64,000 nt of DNA from Symbiodinium natans (GCA_905221605.1 CAJNDS010002455.1:219501-283500), one strand, 5' to 3'. Numbered from the stretch's first letter, positions 1 through 12,933 are shown. Made by a program: numbers and translations. The notes: generated from the letters alone by a model not told the origin.

Positions 1-3000
1 CAACAGAATGGTTGCAGTGCACTAGCTTGACGGCTACGCCGGCTAAGCTGACGACACATCTCATCAGTTCTTTACCTTTGAAACCAATTGGATGGGAAGT
101 TTACATAGTAACTGATGTGTAACCAACTAGTATGTCACACGTCGCGAAATCAATACGCTCCATGTCGCTCTTCATGACATCCCACACTCGTGTACAGCAG
201 ACTGTCTTGATTCTTTTTTTTTGTCGTCGGTGCCGCTCTTCGCAGCACCACTCGATGATTGTTGTTCATCATCAGTGTTTTCACCCCCTGGCAACCCACT
301 GCAACCACTATACATCCTGCTGGACCAGCAGGAGGCTCTTCCGTGCTGTTCCTGATGTAATGGCAGGGCTCCCTGGAAATTGAGTCTGCTTCTTCTTCGC
401 AGATCCTTATCGTGTTGTTTGTCCTCATTATTCCTCATTACTGATATCTCGTTGCTTTGTGACAAACCATCAAAGAAACCCGCGGCCACCCGCTGTCCTA
501 CTTCACAGTTTACAAGTTTTGCGTTTGCGGTGTCGCCTGATTTTCTGAGTCTAGGGTTTCTATGTGTCCGTGGTTTATTGGATTTCCATGCTTTCTATGG
601 CTTCCCTGCTTTCCGTACCAGAACCGGTTAATGTGACGCCCGCAGATGTAAATCTGAACCTTCCTTATGGGAATGCCAAACGAAGCTGTGCGTCGGAGCA
701 CAGATGAATACTGGCCCTCACAGGTAGCAGATCCAAGACTTCCTGAAGCACAAAGGTGGCAGGCGAGACGGATGGAGAGTTCATGGAACCTGCAACGCAC
801 AACAGTGTCTTTTTCTCTAGCTCGTGCTAGACACCGATGTGTTCCAAGTTTGATCTTTGGTGTTTATGACTCGCAGGCATCGAGGTTGTAGGCAAATGCT
901 CCTGAGGCTGGTTCTTCGCCATGGAGACGTCAGGCTGGGCTTGGAGCTCGCAGGGTTCACTCACGGTTTTCGATTGTCTTTTTTGTTGGATCTTGTTCCC
1001 GCTGCAAGCGGTGCTGACACTGAAGGATCCAGAGCAGATCCGCTATGACCAAGGCCCGACATACATGTTTCGAATGCTCTTTGCATCTCTTTTGCCCATT
1101 GAAACTGTGGAGGTACCGGAAGGAGCGAAGCTGTGATGATGTGCCGCAACCTTGCCGGGTTTTCCGCTTGCCCCCACTCCGCATGTGGGCACCACGACCA
1201 GAAGCGTGTGCACGCATGCGCGCATCAAGACTCACTTTCGCTGCCCCCAAGTGGCCGCTGTGCCCTCGCTCCTAAAGGAGGCCGACGCCGTCCAGCTGGA
1301 GCGTCGCCAGCGCCTTCGTTTCCAGGACCTGCCCAAAAAAGGGCGGGGACGCACCAACGGGAAGCTCCGAACCTGCCCAGAACCTCTGAAGAGCTGTCGT
1401 CGCTCACAGCTCGCTCACGCTCACTCGCCTGCAGCAGCTGCGGAAGGTTGGGTGTGAGGACGCTGCGGAGGACGGCCAAACTCCTGAGCAGGGGGGGGGG
1501 CGGTGCGGGAGCAGAAAAGGGGGAAAAGAACAAAAGGAAAAGTAGTCATGTGCTGCTTGCCTTGCGAGGCTCTCCAGCTGGGGGTGCCGGGGACTTCAGC
1601 CCTACGGCTAAGGCATTGGCAGATGGGAAAGCTTGAGCGCTTTGCAGCTCGCCGCCTGCTCTTCGAAGACTTCTGCAGGTGCATCACCGCGTCGGCGTCG
1701 CTCCGATTAATTGAAGAGTGTCCCCTACGGCTCGGAAGGTGTCAGGATCCATCGGCGGGACGCCTGCCTGGACTCGGACGACGTGTGCGTGCAGTCCCTG
1801 CCCAGTCTTTGCTTTTGGCCAGCAGAAAAAATTAAACAGGTCGCGTCGGGTGTCCTCAGAAAGGAGGCCAAAGGCTCCAAGGAAAGCATGGCTGTTGCTC
1901 AGCTCAAGCCCGCCGCGCCATAATTCCGGCTTTGGGCAAGATAGCGGTTCGGCCTCCAGACATAGACCACGAAACTTTGAAAGGTGGAAAACAGCCACCA
2001 TGTTCTTGTTGATGTTTGCTTCGACGACGTGTGTGAAGTCCCCAAGTGCAACATTGCTGCAACTTGAGACGTTGAAACGCCACTGACAGCGACATCAGTC
2101 GTACCGCTTTTCATCAAGCGAGACTAAAACAAGTCGATCGATAGAGTGCTCCACCCGAAAAAGAACAAGCCTCAGAGCTGCACTTTCGAGACCCCAACTC
2201 CAGGAGGAAAAGGACATGACCCATATCACCCGCTTTGAAGAGGGAAGCGCCCCTCACATCAGAAAATGTGCGGGCGGGGTCAAGACGCTGCATTCCCTTG
2301 TGTGAGGGTCGTGACTTTTAAATCTACAAATGATTTGTAGAAGCTCCGCGTACCACCGTAACTCAGAGCTGCACTTGTCATTTCTCGAAAGTCGGGCCAG
2401 TCTAGCCGGTTGAGCATGGGCTGTGGTGGGGGAACCGTCGAGTCTCGAGCATTGCTATGAGTCGCTTATGGGGGCCTGCCAGGGGCTCGCGGGACCCTAA
2501 ACAGAGGCTTCGCAAAAAAGAAAGGTGAAACTTCTCCAGACGTTAGAGAATGCCTAGAGCATTTTCCGAGGCCCCGCACTCCGGCGAGACTCTGACTCCA
2601 CGTCGAGCCGCTGCCTTGACGAGGCTTGCGTCAAATTGCCATGCCAAGAGTCCTTGCAACCAGCATCTGGTAGTCTGGCTGCTATGGGAAACGCCAGCGG
2701 CGCAGATCGTGTCTGCTTCAAGGAGCCAGCTCGCAATCGTTCAACTTGAGTTGGCTAAGCGAGTGCTCAACACTGCAGCAAAGCAAGTTCCGCAACGCAA
2801 GGGCTCCTTTCATGAAGCAACGAGCTTCTTAAGCAAAAGGTTTGGTTCAAGTGCTTTCAAGCTGCCACTTCTACTTGTTCTGCAAGCGACATCAGCACGA
2901 CAGCGAGCTCTATCGAAGCTCAGCGATCATTTGCGTTTTCCATGAATTGCCTCCCCAGAGGTGCTACAAACGTCCTGGCCTTGATGTATCAGGGTGTTAA

Positions 3001-3833
3001 GGGGTACGGGAGTGGGCCCTCTGGGTGAACGGCTGCGGGTCTGTGACCCCAAGGGGGGGCGATTCGTTCTGCTTGGGTGCGTGCTGCAGCCGTTCCCTCG
3101 CAGCATCGCCCGAGCTTGCCGAGCATCGATGTTATTTGTGCTGGTATCAATCGTTCAGTTTGGACACCGACGCCTACATAGTACCCTACCCCTGTAACAT
3201 ATGCCACTGTTCCGAGAAGTCCCTTTGCTCAGCAGATCGGACCGAGTCAGGGTTCCGATGTGTCGCCTGCGCATGTTAGCACCATTCAGCGGATTTAGCG
3301 CCCATGTATTACTTGTGCGCGTCGCCGCTCGCAACCGCTGCCACGTGATTGCTCGCTTTCGTACATGGCCCTGTCAAGTAGACTCTAAGTAGACATTGCG
3401 TTGACCAGGCTGAGTTTGACAAGATGGAAGCTGCGAGGGTGGGCGGGCAGGGGGTTGGGGGGTGGTTAGACCTGGTCAGGCTTACCCTGAGCTCCCACTT
3501 CTCTTGAAAGTCCCAAGGGTACTTCTGCATATCTCCAGCTCATCCAGACTTATCCCCGGGCGATCCAGGCTTATCCCCAAACTGTCCATGTTCATCCCAA
3601 GTGCGTCCCAGACTTGCAAAACTATCCATCCCGGCCATCCGACATCTCAGTTGCAAGATGGTGGGATAAGCGAGGATCGGTCTTTGCAAGCCAGCCCCGT
3701 GCTTTCAACTTGCAATCAGCTGCTCGTGCTGCACGAGACGTCAGCACTAAAGTTCTACCATTGCAGTACGACTTTCCTCGAGGGCAGCAAGGGAAGGCGG
3801 GTGGGGGTTGGGGGTGGTTAGGCTCATGCTGAC

Positions 3834-4091
3834 CTTGTCCTTTCTCGAAAGTCGGGTTGAGCTGGCAGAGCCGTGAGGCCTTCATGAACGGAACCATGTA
3901 CAACTGAGAATGATAGTTGCAGAGACGAGCGCTGGTAGCGTCACCCAAATCCGAAAGAGCGGCGTCGCTCTCGAGGAAGCGTGCGGCTTCGGAAGCTGCT
4001 CGATCTTTGCAATCCTCCCGGGCCAGTGCTTTGGTAACGCCCTGGAGAACCAACCCTACCTCAACCGCCTGGCAGGGGTCTTCGACCGCCT
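3834..4091 (-). CDS. probable internal exon, unknown minus-strand protein (exon c)
   Basis: A minus-strand open stretch that reads as compositionally normal protein, including EDPCQAVEVGLVLQGVTKAL and LCNYHSQLYMVPFMKASRLC. A CAG acceptor (tctcaagcag) precedes it, and an AAG|GTCAGC donor follows. It lies downstream, on the minus strand, of two similar open blocks at 4174-4406 and 4783-5021, so I treat the three as one gene. The codon phase between this block and 4174-4406 does not close with the splice sites I chose, so at least one boundary is wrong. I do not recognise the family. A single-copy antisense artefact is the alternative. Confidence 0.4.
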
Positions 4092-4173
4092 CTGCTTGAG
4101 ATTCTGAATCAGGGTCCAGGGACCTCAGTACTCCTCGATCTCGGATGGGAACTGCAGCAGTGGCAGAGACCAC

Positions 4174-4406
4174 CTGCCAGAAGGTGATGCCTCCATAAGC
4201 CCCAGATCCACCAATCCATCGGCGTCCACGACTGCGTGCAGTGAAGAGGTGCGTCCCTTGAGTGGTCCCCAGGAGTGACGCAAGCACCAGCGCTCCAGGG
4301 CAGCGGAGCGGGCAGACCGCTTGGCGCGGGGCAAGCCGGTGTCGTTCTCCACGGCCGCGCCGCGCTTGGCGCGCTCCTTGCGGTCTCGCCCGGCATGGCG
4401 CAGCAC
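4174..4406 (-). CDS. probable internal exon, unknown minus-strand protein (exon b)
   Basis: A minus-strand block with an acceptor (gagagaag) and a CAG|GTGGTC donor. The translation begins VLRHAGRDRKERAKRGAAVE and continues through a basic segment to an acidic/hydrophobic end (VVDADGLVDLGLMEASPSG). The basic stretch could be a nuclear signal or an RNA/DNA-binding region, but no domain is recognisable. It lies between the open blocks at 4783-5021 and 3834-4091. Confidence 0.45.
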
Positions 4407-4782
4407 CTTCTCTCGGTAAGCCGAGTCGGGTTCGGGAACCGACCCCCTCTAAAGGAAGGGGGGGACATTGCCTTGGAGCGACGACTTCTCTCCCTTTCCA
4501 TCCCCTTGCAAGTCGGAATCCTAACCCTCAACTTCAGTTCTGAAGGCCCCAGTTCAGAGGCCTTCCAAAAGCCCAACGACAGCTTCAGCTTCGGAATGGC
4601 CCGGTTCAGGATCCTGCCTGCCAGTGTCCGTGTCCAGTGGAAATAAGCAGGGGTATGCGTGGCTTGCCCTGCACGAGGTAGCTGCAAAACGTGGACCCAG
4701 ACGTGGGATCCTACAATTGGCACATTCGTATCGGTGGGGGAGTGAAAATTGTAATCTACATTTTCTGCCCCCGCTTGCGGAC

Positions 4783-5021
4783 GCCTCCCTCGCAGGCGTC
4801 AGGCAACAACTGGACCAGGGCCTCTCGCCAATCAGAAGGAATGCGATTCTCGAGGGCCTTTCTGCGCTGGGCGGCCGCCATCTTCCGCATTTTCTTGGCG
4901 ACCGCTTCGCGACCCTGTAGCGAAGTGCACATCGAAGCTAGGTCATCGGGTCGGCAGAAGAGAGACAACGAGCCGGTTTTCCGCGAAGCTGAGGTCCCGA
5001 TGCGCTTAATGCCAGCCTCCG
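4783..5021 (-). CDS. probable internal exon, unknown minus-strand protein (exon a)
   Basis: A minus-strand block with an acceptor (gactcaag) upstream and a GGC|GTCCGC donor. It encodes a charged, probably helical stretch (REAVAKKMRKMAAAQRRKAL) followed by ENRIPSDWREALVQLLPDA. The composition is coding-like in this frame only. No start codon is evident, so it is probably internal. Function unknown. Confidence 0.45.
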
Positions 5022-5779
5022 CTTGAGTCGGTCCATCTTGCCTCCACCCTGCCTCCCTCTCTGCCGTTTCCAAACCAGCCCCGTGCCTTCAAGTTACAAT
5101 CAGCTGCTCGTGCTGCAAGCGACGTCACTATTTGATGCCTTCTGACGTCTTACAAAAATGCTGGGGAGGGCTTGTCACGTGCAGACCAATGTGCACACAC
5201 TGAGGGTGATTGCATCGCGGAATGTACTGAGCCATCTGTGAGCAGGTGTCACATTTGGATTCCGTCCGGTGCTGGCCACAGGGAGGCCCAGGGAGGCTTC
5301 GTTTCGTGCAATGAGGCAATGAGGCTTTTCGGCTGCCTGTTGTCTGGTGTGACCTTGAAGCACACAAGTCCCTCTAAGGGCATGGAGCATGTGACAGCGC
5401 GTCCATGTCATTCCATGTCTATGTTCCTGCTACATAGGGCCTCCTCAGTTTGCTCCCAAACGAGCTGATCATTCTCAATTGGAGGTCAAGACCCAGAGAG
5501 CCCGTCTTGCGCCGCAGCATCAGCCCATGCTGATAACCTGTGTGCCGACAGTACTGAGTACTTGTACCGCATTGAGCGTTGTGTCATTATTTTCTGTCAC
5601 TGCTAGACATGGTGCAGATTCGGGAGTATCTCCACACCGACAGACGTCTGCGTGCAGCCCACGCGCACGTTTGTTTGCGCAGCTGTTAATGCGTCCATGG
5701 CGCACTAGCTTCGAGCTATCATCGCGCAGAAAAGTGGGATGTTGGTTATTCTCAATAGATGGTTCGTCGTGACAAGTTC

Positions 5780-6420
5780 ATTTTTCTTGTACAGACAATA
5801 ATGATGAAAGTTAGCCTCCGAGCCTAGTAGAGTTATCCCAAAAGAATGCGATATCTTGGAGGATGAGGGGGGACGAGCTACGAAAATACTTTTGTTGGGA
5901 CAAGGTTGTTCCTTGGATTCCTTAGATTATTTTATGAAAATGCATGTGAGTTAGGACTTGAAATTTGAATTAAATTCTTTCTCTAAGTTTCAACGGAATG
6001 TTTCTTCATGACAAGATTGAAGAGTTTAGGGGTTAGGGATGGTGCTTGTCCCTCCCAATGGCCCTATTCAAGCAAGTTCTGTGAGCCGTATGTTGGGATT
6101 TTCCATATATGTCATCATATACAAGGTGGCTTCAGAAACGGCAGCTAGACACGACCAGATCTGATTCATCCATATAACCCATCATGCGTTTGTCCCACTA
6201 GGATCACGAGCATCATGAGTATCATGAACTATCATCCGAATCATTGGGGATTGCCCTATCTTGCTTGTAGAATTACGTGGATGCAAGATTTATTACAATT
6301 CACCAATTTACGTTGTGTTTGGGTCCGCCGAGAATGCGAGAATCGTGAGCATCATCTGAGTCACTACCTCTTGCACCGAGGATCTCATATTTGGCATTCT
6401 CAAACCATTTCACACCCCGG
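5780..6420. other. AT-rich region without a recognisable gene
   Basis: This stretch is clearly more AT-rich than its surroundings and has no coding-like frame, splice-bounded island or telomere tract. It may be intergenic or an old repeat copy. Confidence 0.5.
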
Positions 6421-7307
6421 CCACGCGCTTGCATAAAATCTCGCAACCCAAGCTCTCACCCCGCATTCTTGACATATGCAGGACTCTCAATCTTTATTGT
6501 CACGCCCCCACTGACATGCCGCACTCACACACGCACGCCCCACACTCTCACAGCCCGCGCTCTCACATCTCCAAAACCTCATACCACATGCGTATCTCAC
6601 GCGCAGGAACAACCGCCATCAGATCACTTCATGCAGACATGTGAGGACTCAAACTGCAACAGCACCCTCCAAGCTCCCAAAGTTCTCCGGTTTGTGTTGG
6701 GCCTGCAGCCCCCTGTGAAATCGAAACCCGGGCCCTTCGCTACGTGGTCGAAGCCTTGCAGGTTGAAGGGGTCTTCAGGTCTTGGCTTTGTGGGCACTCG
6801 GACTCAAGGCTTTAAAAAAATGGAGCTGGCGTGGCGCACAGCGGAGTGAGGGCGCAGGTTCTCCGAGCTTTGGTTGAGAGCAAGTTGGAGCCTTCTGGCA
6901 AATGCTGTACTCATAGTATAGTTGCTATAAACTCTAGAGCCGCAACATTTTCCCGGTAGTTCGTATACTGGGATACAAACGTAGAGAAATGAGCGGTGGG
7001 TAGTTGCAGAAGCATCGGACGCCATGCCTCGAGCCTTCAGAGGGCCCATGGGCTCAATGCGCTCCAGGCTTCAATGCCACCCTGAGACCGTCACCCGCAT
7101 CACAAGAACCTGCATCATGCTCTGGGGTGTTCTAAGGGATACTCGCAGCAGCAACAATCCTCAAACCCAAGACAGCTTGCAGAAGAAAAAGCCCGAAAAT
7201 CCTAAACCCTCCAAGTCTACTGCTAGTATGAGACCTCCAACCTGGCCACAGCCTACTATATACCCAAACCATCCCTCCAGTCCCCAACCGCCCCAAACAG
7301 GCTTAGC

Positions 7308-7371
7308 CTCCCCCCCTCCCCCCTCCCCCCTCCCCCCTCCCCCCCTCTCCCCCCTCCCCCCCCCCCCTTGC
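7308..7371. repeat. poly-C/T low-complexity tract
   Basis: Runs of C interrupted by single T residues. The open frames across it on both strands, Pro-rich or Gly-rich, are artefacts of the low complexity. Confidence 0.8.
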
Positions 7372-8098
7372 CATGCCCAACCGTGGCCACTGGTCCCGGG
7401 CGCCGCTGGCGACGCCCTTGCCGCTGTCGCCCGGAGCCCAGTGATTTTGCTCTCAGTGCCTTGCGAGCTCACAGGGTTTATACCGGGTGTAGCGATGAGG
7501 GTTTAGGCGGTTGAGGGTGTGGGGTGGGGGATTGCGAGGGAGTTTGGGAGCAATGGGGCTTCAGGGGTTAAGGATTTAGGAGTCTTTGTTGGGGCAGTTT
7601 GGGCGGGTTGGTGGTGCTCTCACGGCTTCTTGTATGTTTCGAGCACGATGTGGAGCTTCCAACCCTGCCGCAGAAGCCCAACAAATGCCCACGCCCTGAC
7701 TCAACCGAGAGGCTCAGGGGAGGACGCCGGGAGCCCGAGCCCGGACCTGGAGGTGAGGGCCTCGCGTTTTGTATTTTGTTGTTTGTGGTGTTTCGTTTTT
7801 TCATTTTTTTTTGGGGGGGGGAGGGGGGGGGGTTGGACGCTTTGTTTGAGTTTAGGAGTTTCGGGATTTCGGGGTTTGGGGGTCTGGGGCTTTTGACAGA
7901 CTCGCGGCTTCTAAGTAACCTGTAGCGGGTTTCGAGAGCTTCGGATTCAGTTGAACCATTGGTGTGGGCTGTGCCCGCCCTGCAACTCCCGGGCCAAAAG
8001 CCCCGACCAAGTTGAAGAGGCCAGGGGAGCAATCCCAAGGCCGAGGCACCCTTTGAAAACTCCTCTGAAAACCCTCTCTGAACGGGATCACAAAGAAG

Positions 8099-8190
8099 TT
8101 TCCCTAAACCCTAAACCCTAAACCCTAAACCCAAAACCCTAAACCCGAAACCCTATAAACCCAAAACCCCTGTGAAGCCCTAAGCCCTAA
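8099..8190 (-). repeat. telomere-like tract (CCCTAAA, degenerate)
   Basis: About a dozen CCCTAAA units with CCCAAAA, CCCGAAA and CCCTATAAA variants. It lies next to a dispersed repeat (8206-8710). No exon is recognised on either side. Confidence 0.85.
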
Positions 8191-8205
8191 AGAATTCTTA
8201 CAGCA

Positions 8206-8710
8206 AACAGAATGACATCCTACAACAAAACAGAGAAATAGAACAACACAAGGCTTTAGGAGTCGTGCATGGGCTTTCAAGTAAGTCGATCCTTTGGACG
8301 CCCTGTACAGACCGCAGAACTGCTTTGAGTCCCCGGCACCAAGAAGTATATTCTGCAAACAGGATAGGGGCAGCGCGGATGCGGGCGCAAGGCGTGGGGC
8401 CGAGGATGCTGACTGGTCTGGGTTTTCTTCTATACGCAGGCTCACAAAATATGGGTGCCCCCCCCCAACGTAAGTTGATCATGCTTGGACTCCCTACATA
8501 GAGCGGAGGGAAGGAGTTACATAGGAGCCTTCCGAAGCCGGAACACTGGAGCGAATCAACGGGCTCCAGGGGCCCGCGCCAGCCAGTGTTTCATGCCCCG
8601 TAAGCTGATCATTTGGACCGCCGGATCATCTCCTCGTTGGTCAAGTTGACGGGATCAGGTTTGGTCATTGTTAATACAGGGGCCTTAGTAATTAGAATTA
8701 GGTTTTGGGA
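8206..8710. repeat. dispersed repeat, copy 1 (related to 23462-23581)
   Basis: The beginning (gacatcctacaacaaaac... to caagtaagtcgat) and the end (atacaggggccttag...gttttggg) both recur at 23462-23581. There the two segments are adjacent and the middle is missing. The longer copy contains extra unique sequence between them. Both copies are flanked by telomere-like tracts. Family unknown. Confidence 0.6.
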
Positions 8711-8779
8711 CCCATGATATCACACTTATCATAAGAAACCCCCCCAAAATAGTTTCAGTAATCATTCAACTAGGCCCCG

Positions 8780-9427
8780 ACCCAAAACCCAAAACCCAAC
8801 ACCCTAAACCCTAAACCCCAAGCCCTAAACCCTAAGCCCTACACCCGAAACCCTAAACCCTAAACCCTAAACCCCAAGCCCTAGACCCTAAACCGTTCTT
8901 GTTGCCTTGTCGCTCCTGGGAGGTCGATGCGCTGAAGGCAAGTCTGGCTCGAAGGGCACTCGGCACTGAGGCCCGGAGAGGTTTAGGTTTTAGGGTTTAG
9001 GGTTTAGGGTTAGGGTTCAGGGTTTAGGGCCCTTTTAGCCTTGGAGAGAGAATTGTCCCATCTCAAGTGGTGCTTATTCGAGTAGGGAAGTTTGAGTGCC
9101 ATCTTTGAAGGCATTGACCAAGCAATCTGGCACAGGATAAACCGGAACCCTAAACCCTGAACCCTATCAGGCCCTATCAATATCCTAAACCCTAAACCCT
9201 ATCAATCCTGATCCCTAAGCCCTAAGCCCTAAGCCCTAAACCCTAAACCCTAAATCCTGAACCCTATCAATATCCCAATCCCTAAAACCCTATAAACCTC
9301 AGGAGGCGGAGATGGGTTTACGTTCCGGACGCTTCAGGGGCTCAGGTGTGGATATCAGCGGTCTGCGGTCTTGGATCTAGAGGTTTAGGCGACGATTTAG
9401 GGTTTAGGGTTGAGGGTTTAGGGTTGT
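8780..9427. repeat. mixed-orientation telomere-like tracts
   Basis: CCCTAAA tracts lie at about 8780-8893 and 9147-9298, and TTTAGGG tracts at about 8981-9027 and 9399-9427. They are separated by 80-120 bp of unique sequence. Orientation switches over short distances exclude a simple chromosome-end array. Confidence 0.8.
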
Positions 9428-11867
9428 AGTGATCAAAGGCTGCAGCAGTGGCAGCTGTCGTACTATCCGGTTGACAGTCGCCATGGTTCGTCTTGCGATT
9501 TTGTTTGTGATTGCGGCCCCATCACAGAGGACTTTTCATTGGCGCCACTACGACGGAAGCTTCAAAGATAGGTTGGATCCAGGCCTGTTCCCCGCGTCAG
9601 TGGAGGGAAGCGGCTGCCTTGCTGGTGCCACGTAGGTCGGCATATCATGTCCAGACTGTCCTCATACGCAGTAATTTTCTTTGATCTCTGACCGTTCGAG
9701 GGAAACCCTCACAGCCAGGCCTCCGCAGAAAGCTGCTGTGCAACGGCGCGCGGCGTCGAAAGCGCCGCCGTGGCGCTGGCTCAGGCGCCGTGCCAAGCCT
9801 GAGCAGAAGGTGACTTTATATATTTTTAAATGAGGGTTTAGGGATTAGGGCTTAGGGTTTCGGGTTTCTTTTTAAGGCGTCTATCGGAGTTTTAGGCTTT
9901 CAGTGTCTGCGGTCCTGGAGGAGCCAGCAGGTTCTCACTCCAAGTGTACGGATCAAGCATTTGAGGGATTGCAAAGAAGCCACAGAGCTTGTATCTGTAG
10001 GCGCCAGAGGTTGCAGTTCCCGTTTTGGGCTGGTCTGAACGGATTGTCAAGTCCAAGAAACAGAGCTTTGTTTCTCCACGGTATCCATTCAAGAGCAGTT
10101 AAACCCTTCAACCCTAAACCCTAAACCCCATAATGCTGCCAGGCCGGCCTGATTAGTGTATGCATCTTTCAGAAAACTTGGCTCTAAAAAAGGGGGGGAT
10201 GATTTCAGGGGGATGTTCCTAATACGCGTGTTTATCATTAGGCAGATGTGTCTAGTAAAGAGGGGGGAAAGGATCCAGAAGGTTTTGCCTTGGTTGCTAT
10301 CTCTGCTTTTTGCGGGGCTCCCGGTTCCGCTTGCAGCAGGATCGATGCTTTGCTGCTCGACGGGATTTATGCAAGATGCGTTGGCCCAGACCTGCAAAGG
10401 CGAAAGGATTCTAGTTTGCCTCTGGAGGTCTTCCAAGTTGTAGCCTCTCAGCCCGAGTCGTCAGCTTCTCAGTTGGATGTCGGCTGCGGCATTGGGGATA
10501 CTGTCGGCTGCACGTTGGGCGCGCGTGCTTGATCCAGCTGGAACGGCTCCGATTCATCGTGTGCCACGAAGTTTTGGTCCAGGTTAGCCGCCCGCAGAGC
10601 CCGGAGTCCCCAACCAATTTCTTGTACAGTAATGCTGCACACGACAGCGTCCGAAATTCGTTGCGGGGCCATGCCTGGCGCAGAAAGCCGGGCCTCCGGT
10701 TTTGCTGCTGCCGTGCGTCTTTCCTTTTCCAACACCGTGGACGTGGCCATGGAGGGGACTGCTACTGCAAGTGCCCCGGAGCAACAGTTAAGGTGAAAGA
10801 GAAGCCGCACACGGATTTGATGTGACGCGTGAAGCTCGTCATAGCTCGTACATGCAAGTGTCTCACTGACTGCTGCCCTCGCGCAGGTGATGTTATCGGA
10901 GCAGTGAAGGCGTGCCTGGCTGAAGAACTTGGGTCAACCGGTCAACTCAGCTTTCCAAGTTTGGGTCAAGTACAAAGTAGTTAAGCTTACATCCGAGGAA
11001 GTTGCCTGGAGAGCTTTGGCACGGAAACGTCTTGCTGTCACGCGGCACGCGGAAGTTCACGGACACAGACGAGATGCTGCCGCAGAGGGAGGCTGGCAAT
11101 GAGTTCCTTGCGAGGAGCACTTGAGAAGATATCCCACCAAATGTTGCTTTCGGGCATGCGCTTTTTGCGATCTCAGGTTGGCCCTGACCAACTACAGCCG
11201 CTTACATTCAGCCGGCACTCCGCTCCAAATCCCAACAGAGCTCGGCGGCATTACCATCCCGCAGATTCAGGCCCTTCAGCTTTTGCTGGCCAGTTTTTGT
11301 CCTAGCGGCGCGTTCTGGTGAGTGGCACTTGCCGACGAGGCCCTACTCGCCTTCATGCAGGGTCTGGTCCTCATGGCTGCTATGTAGTCCGTCGCTGTCA
11401 CAGTTCTGGCTGTTCCACTTGCGCAGTGTACGCTCTGCAGTTTTCTCTTTGATAGTGCAAGGTATGGTCCAGTGTTGGTTTGGCACCTTTGGTGCAGAGT
11501 GCGGGCAACCTTTGTCCTTCGAGTGCTTCAATCTGCGCCTTAGAGAGCAAACGCTTTCGCAGCATCATCGATTCATCGCTGCGTTGATGCCCGGGACCCA
11601 AGGTATCATGCGGACTACTGGATCTTGCGGCCGGCGACTGCAGGAGAGCGCAGAACAGAACATGACGGAAGGGCTGCAGAGCTGCTGGTGGCAAATGCAC
11701 GCAGTCAAAGCAAAACGCAGAAAGCCGGCTTCCGTGGCCACAGGAGCAGGTGGGCGCGGCTGCAGCTATGTGGAGTCCCGCGGCAACCGCGTTGAGCAGC
11801 CCTTGCGAGTAGCCGCATGCAGCAGAGGGTTCCGTCAACTCTCAGGGCGCATTGCTCCTCATCTCAG

Positions 11868-11937
11868 GCTAGTGGCCGAGAGCACAGAAGCGCAACGTCC
11901 CACGTGGTTTGTATCACATGCCTGGAAAGAACCAATC
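11868..11937 (+). CDS. exon: start of FVSHAW domain (TIR-like family, inferred)
   Basis: Acceptor attgctcctcatctcag and donor ATC|GTGCCT. One nucleotide is followed by 23 codons ending RPTWFVSHAWKEPI. FVSHxWxxP is the opening motif of a large dinoflagellate protein family whose domain later carries a WCxFE motif. I place it near TIR-like folds only by general pattern, not by a search. The phase closes exactly with the next exon at 12086. The intervening 148-bp intron contains a CCCTAAA tract. Upstream exons probably exist in 10.3-11.8 kb but were not resolved. Confidence 0.65.
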
Positions 11938-12026
11938 GTGCCTTGATGCATCCTTGCTGTTTGTCCTTTCCAGAGAAGCTTGAACCCTTTCAGCATGATT
12001 GCTGCAAACTCTCAACTCTCCAGCAG

Positions 12027-12081
12027 CCCTAAACCCTAAACCCTAACCCTAAACCCTAAACCCTAAACCCTAAACCCTAAA
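12027..12081 (-). repeat. CCCTAAA tract inside an intron
   Basis: About eight CCCTAAA/CCCTAA units that sit in the intron between the exons at 11868-11937 and 12086-12189. The tract ends four bases before the intron's AG acceptor. Confidence 0.8.
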
Positions 12082-12085
12082 TCAG

Positions 12086-12189
12086 GTGCTGTTCCTCCGG
12101 TGCTTGCTCCGCCACGCGGCCGTGCGAGACTTGCGCGGAGACCCTGCATACTGGGTCTGTGCCTATGCGAACAACCAGCACGCTCCCAG
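12086..12189 (+). CDS. exon: second part of FVSHAW domain
   Basis: Begins in phase 0 directly after an AG acceptor (ctaaatcag) that abuts the telomere tract. It encodes VLFLRCLLRHAAVRDL and then PAYWVCAYANNQHAP. WxCAYANNQ is a recurring motif of this family, matching YWICSFSNNQ in the homologous domain at 36.4-37.2 kb. A GC donor (AG|GCAGCC) is likely. The phase to the next recognised exon (about 12656) does not close, so a small exon is missing or the gene is damaged here. Confidence 0.65.
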
Positions 12190-12655
12190 GCAGCCTTGAG
12201 CTGGGGGAGTCGTATTATAAAGCGATAGGCCTTAATCATTCGAACAGGGTCTTGGGGATTCCTTATTATGATCATAGGATAATGTACCCCCAAGAATTAC
12301 CCAATTCTATTTATGAAGGCCCCTATATAACCAACTCTTGACGTTTCGCAAAACCCTCTACCAAGGCACTGGGCGATGCCATCCCGAGAGGCCGCGTCAC
12401 CCCTGGGTAGTTTCTAAATTGGGGCGCCGCTTAGGGTCCTTACCACAGGGGTGCCGTGCTATATTGGGGAGCTAAAAACGGACCCCGATTCAGAGAACCA
12501 CATTCGGCAGATCCTGTAATGAATTGATCACATGGTTCGTAGCAGTCTCCGTTGCACGGGCATCGTACGAGAGACTCTTCAGACAAACACAATCCAACGG
12601 ACCCCGCTCGAAATCCCGACATGACCCCAACCAACAAATGCGTCCGACAGATCCG

Positions 12656-12770
12656 CGCAAATCATCATTTTACTTGGCGATGATGCTCTGCCGTGGAGTG
12701 CTGCTGGTGCTGGATGCTGCAGCCACGCCCTTTCAGAGAATCTGGTGCCACTCGGCGCGTCTGTGTGGTG
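12656..12770 (+). CDS. exon: WC-motif part of FVSHAW domain
   Basis: Follows the acceptor gcgtccgacag. The reading DPRKSSFYLAMMLCRGVLLV then LDAAATPFQRIWC matches, position for position, the SSFxxAL...VLD...RxWC segment of the domain at 36.4-37.2 kb. The usual WCxFE glutamate is not visible in this frame, so the exon may end at the WC or the copy may be degenerate. Boundaries are approximate. Confidence 0.55.
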
Positions 12771-12933
12771 CCTCACGGTGCTTCCGATTTCCCGTCTGCT
12801 CTGCTATTAGCAGCCGGTTGTTCCAGCTCAGGCTGCTTCGAGGAAGCAATTGCAGCGGCCCGGCTGTTGTGATTGCTCTGCCTCTGCATCGCTCAGGTCA
12901 TTTAGATGAGTCTGAAGTCATAGATCTTCACAG

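Noticed and set aside
1133-1690. Overlapping frames of up to 167 codons on both strands
   Set aside because: Arg/Ala/Pro-rich in every frame because of GC content. No motif, splice context or codon preference distinguishes one.
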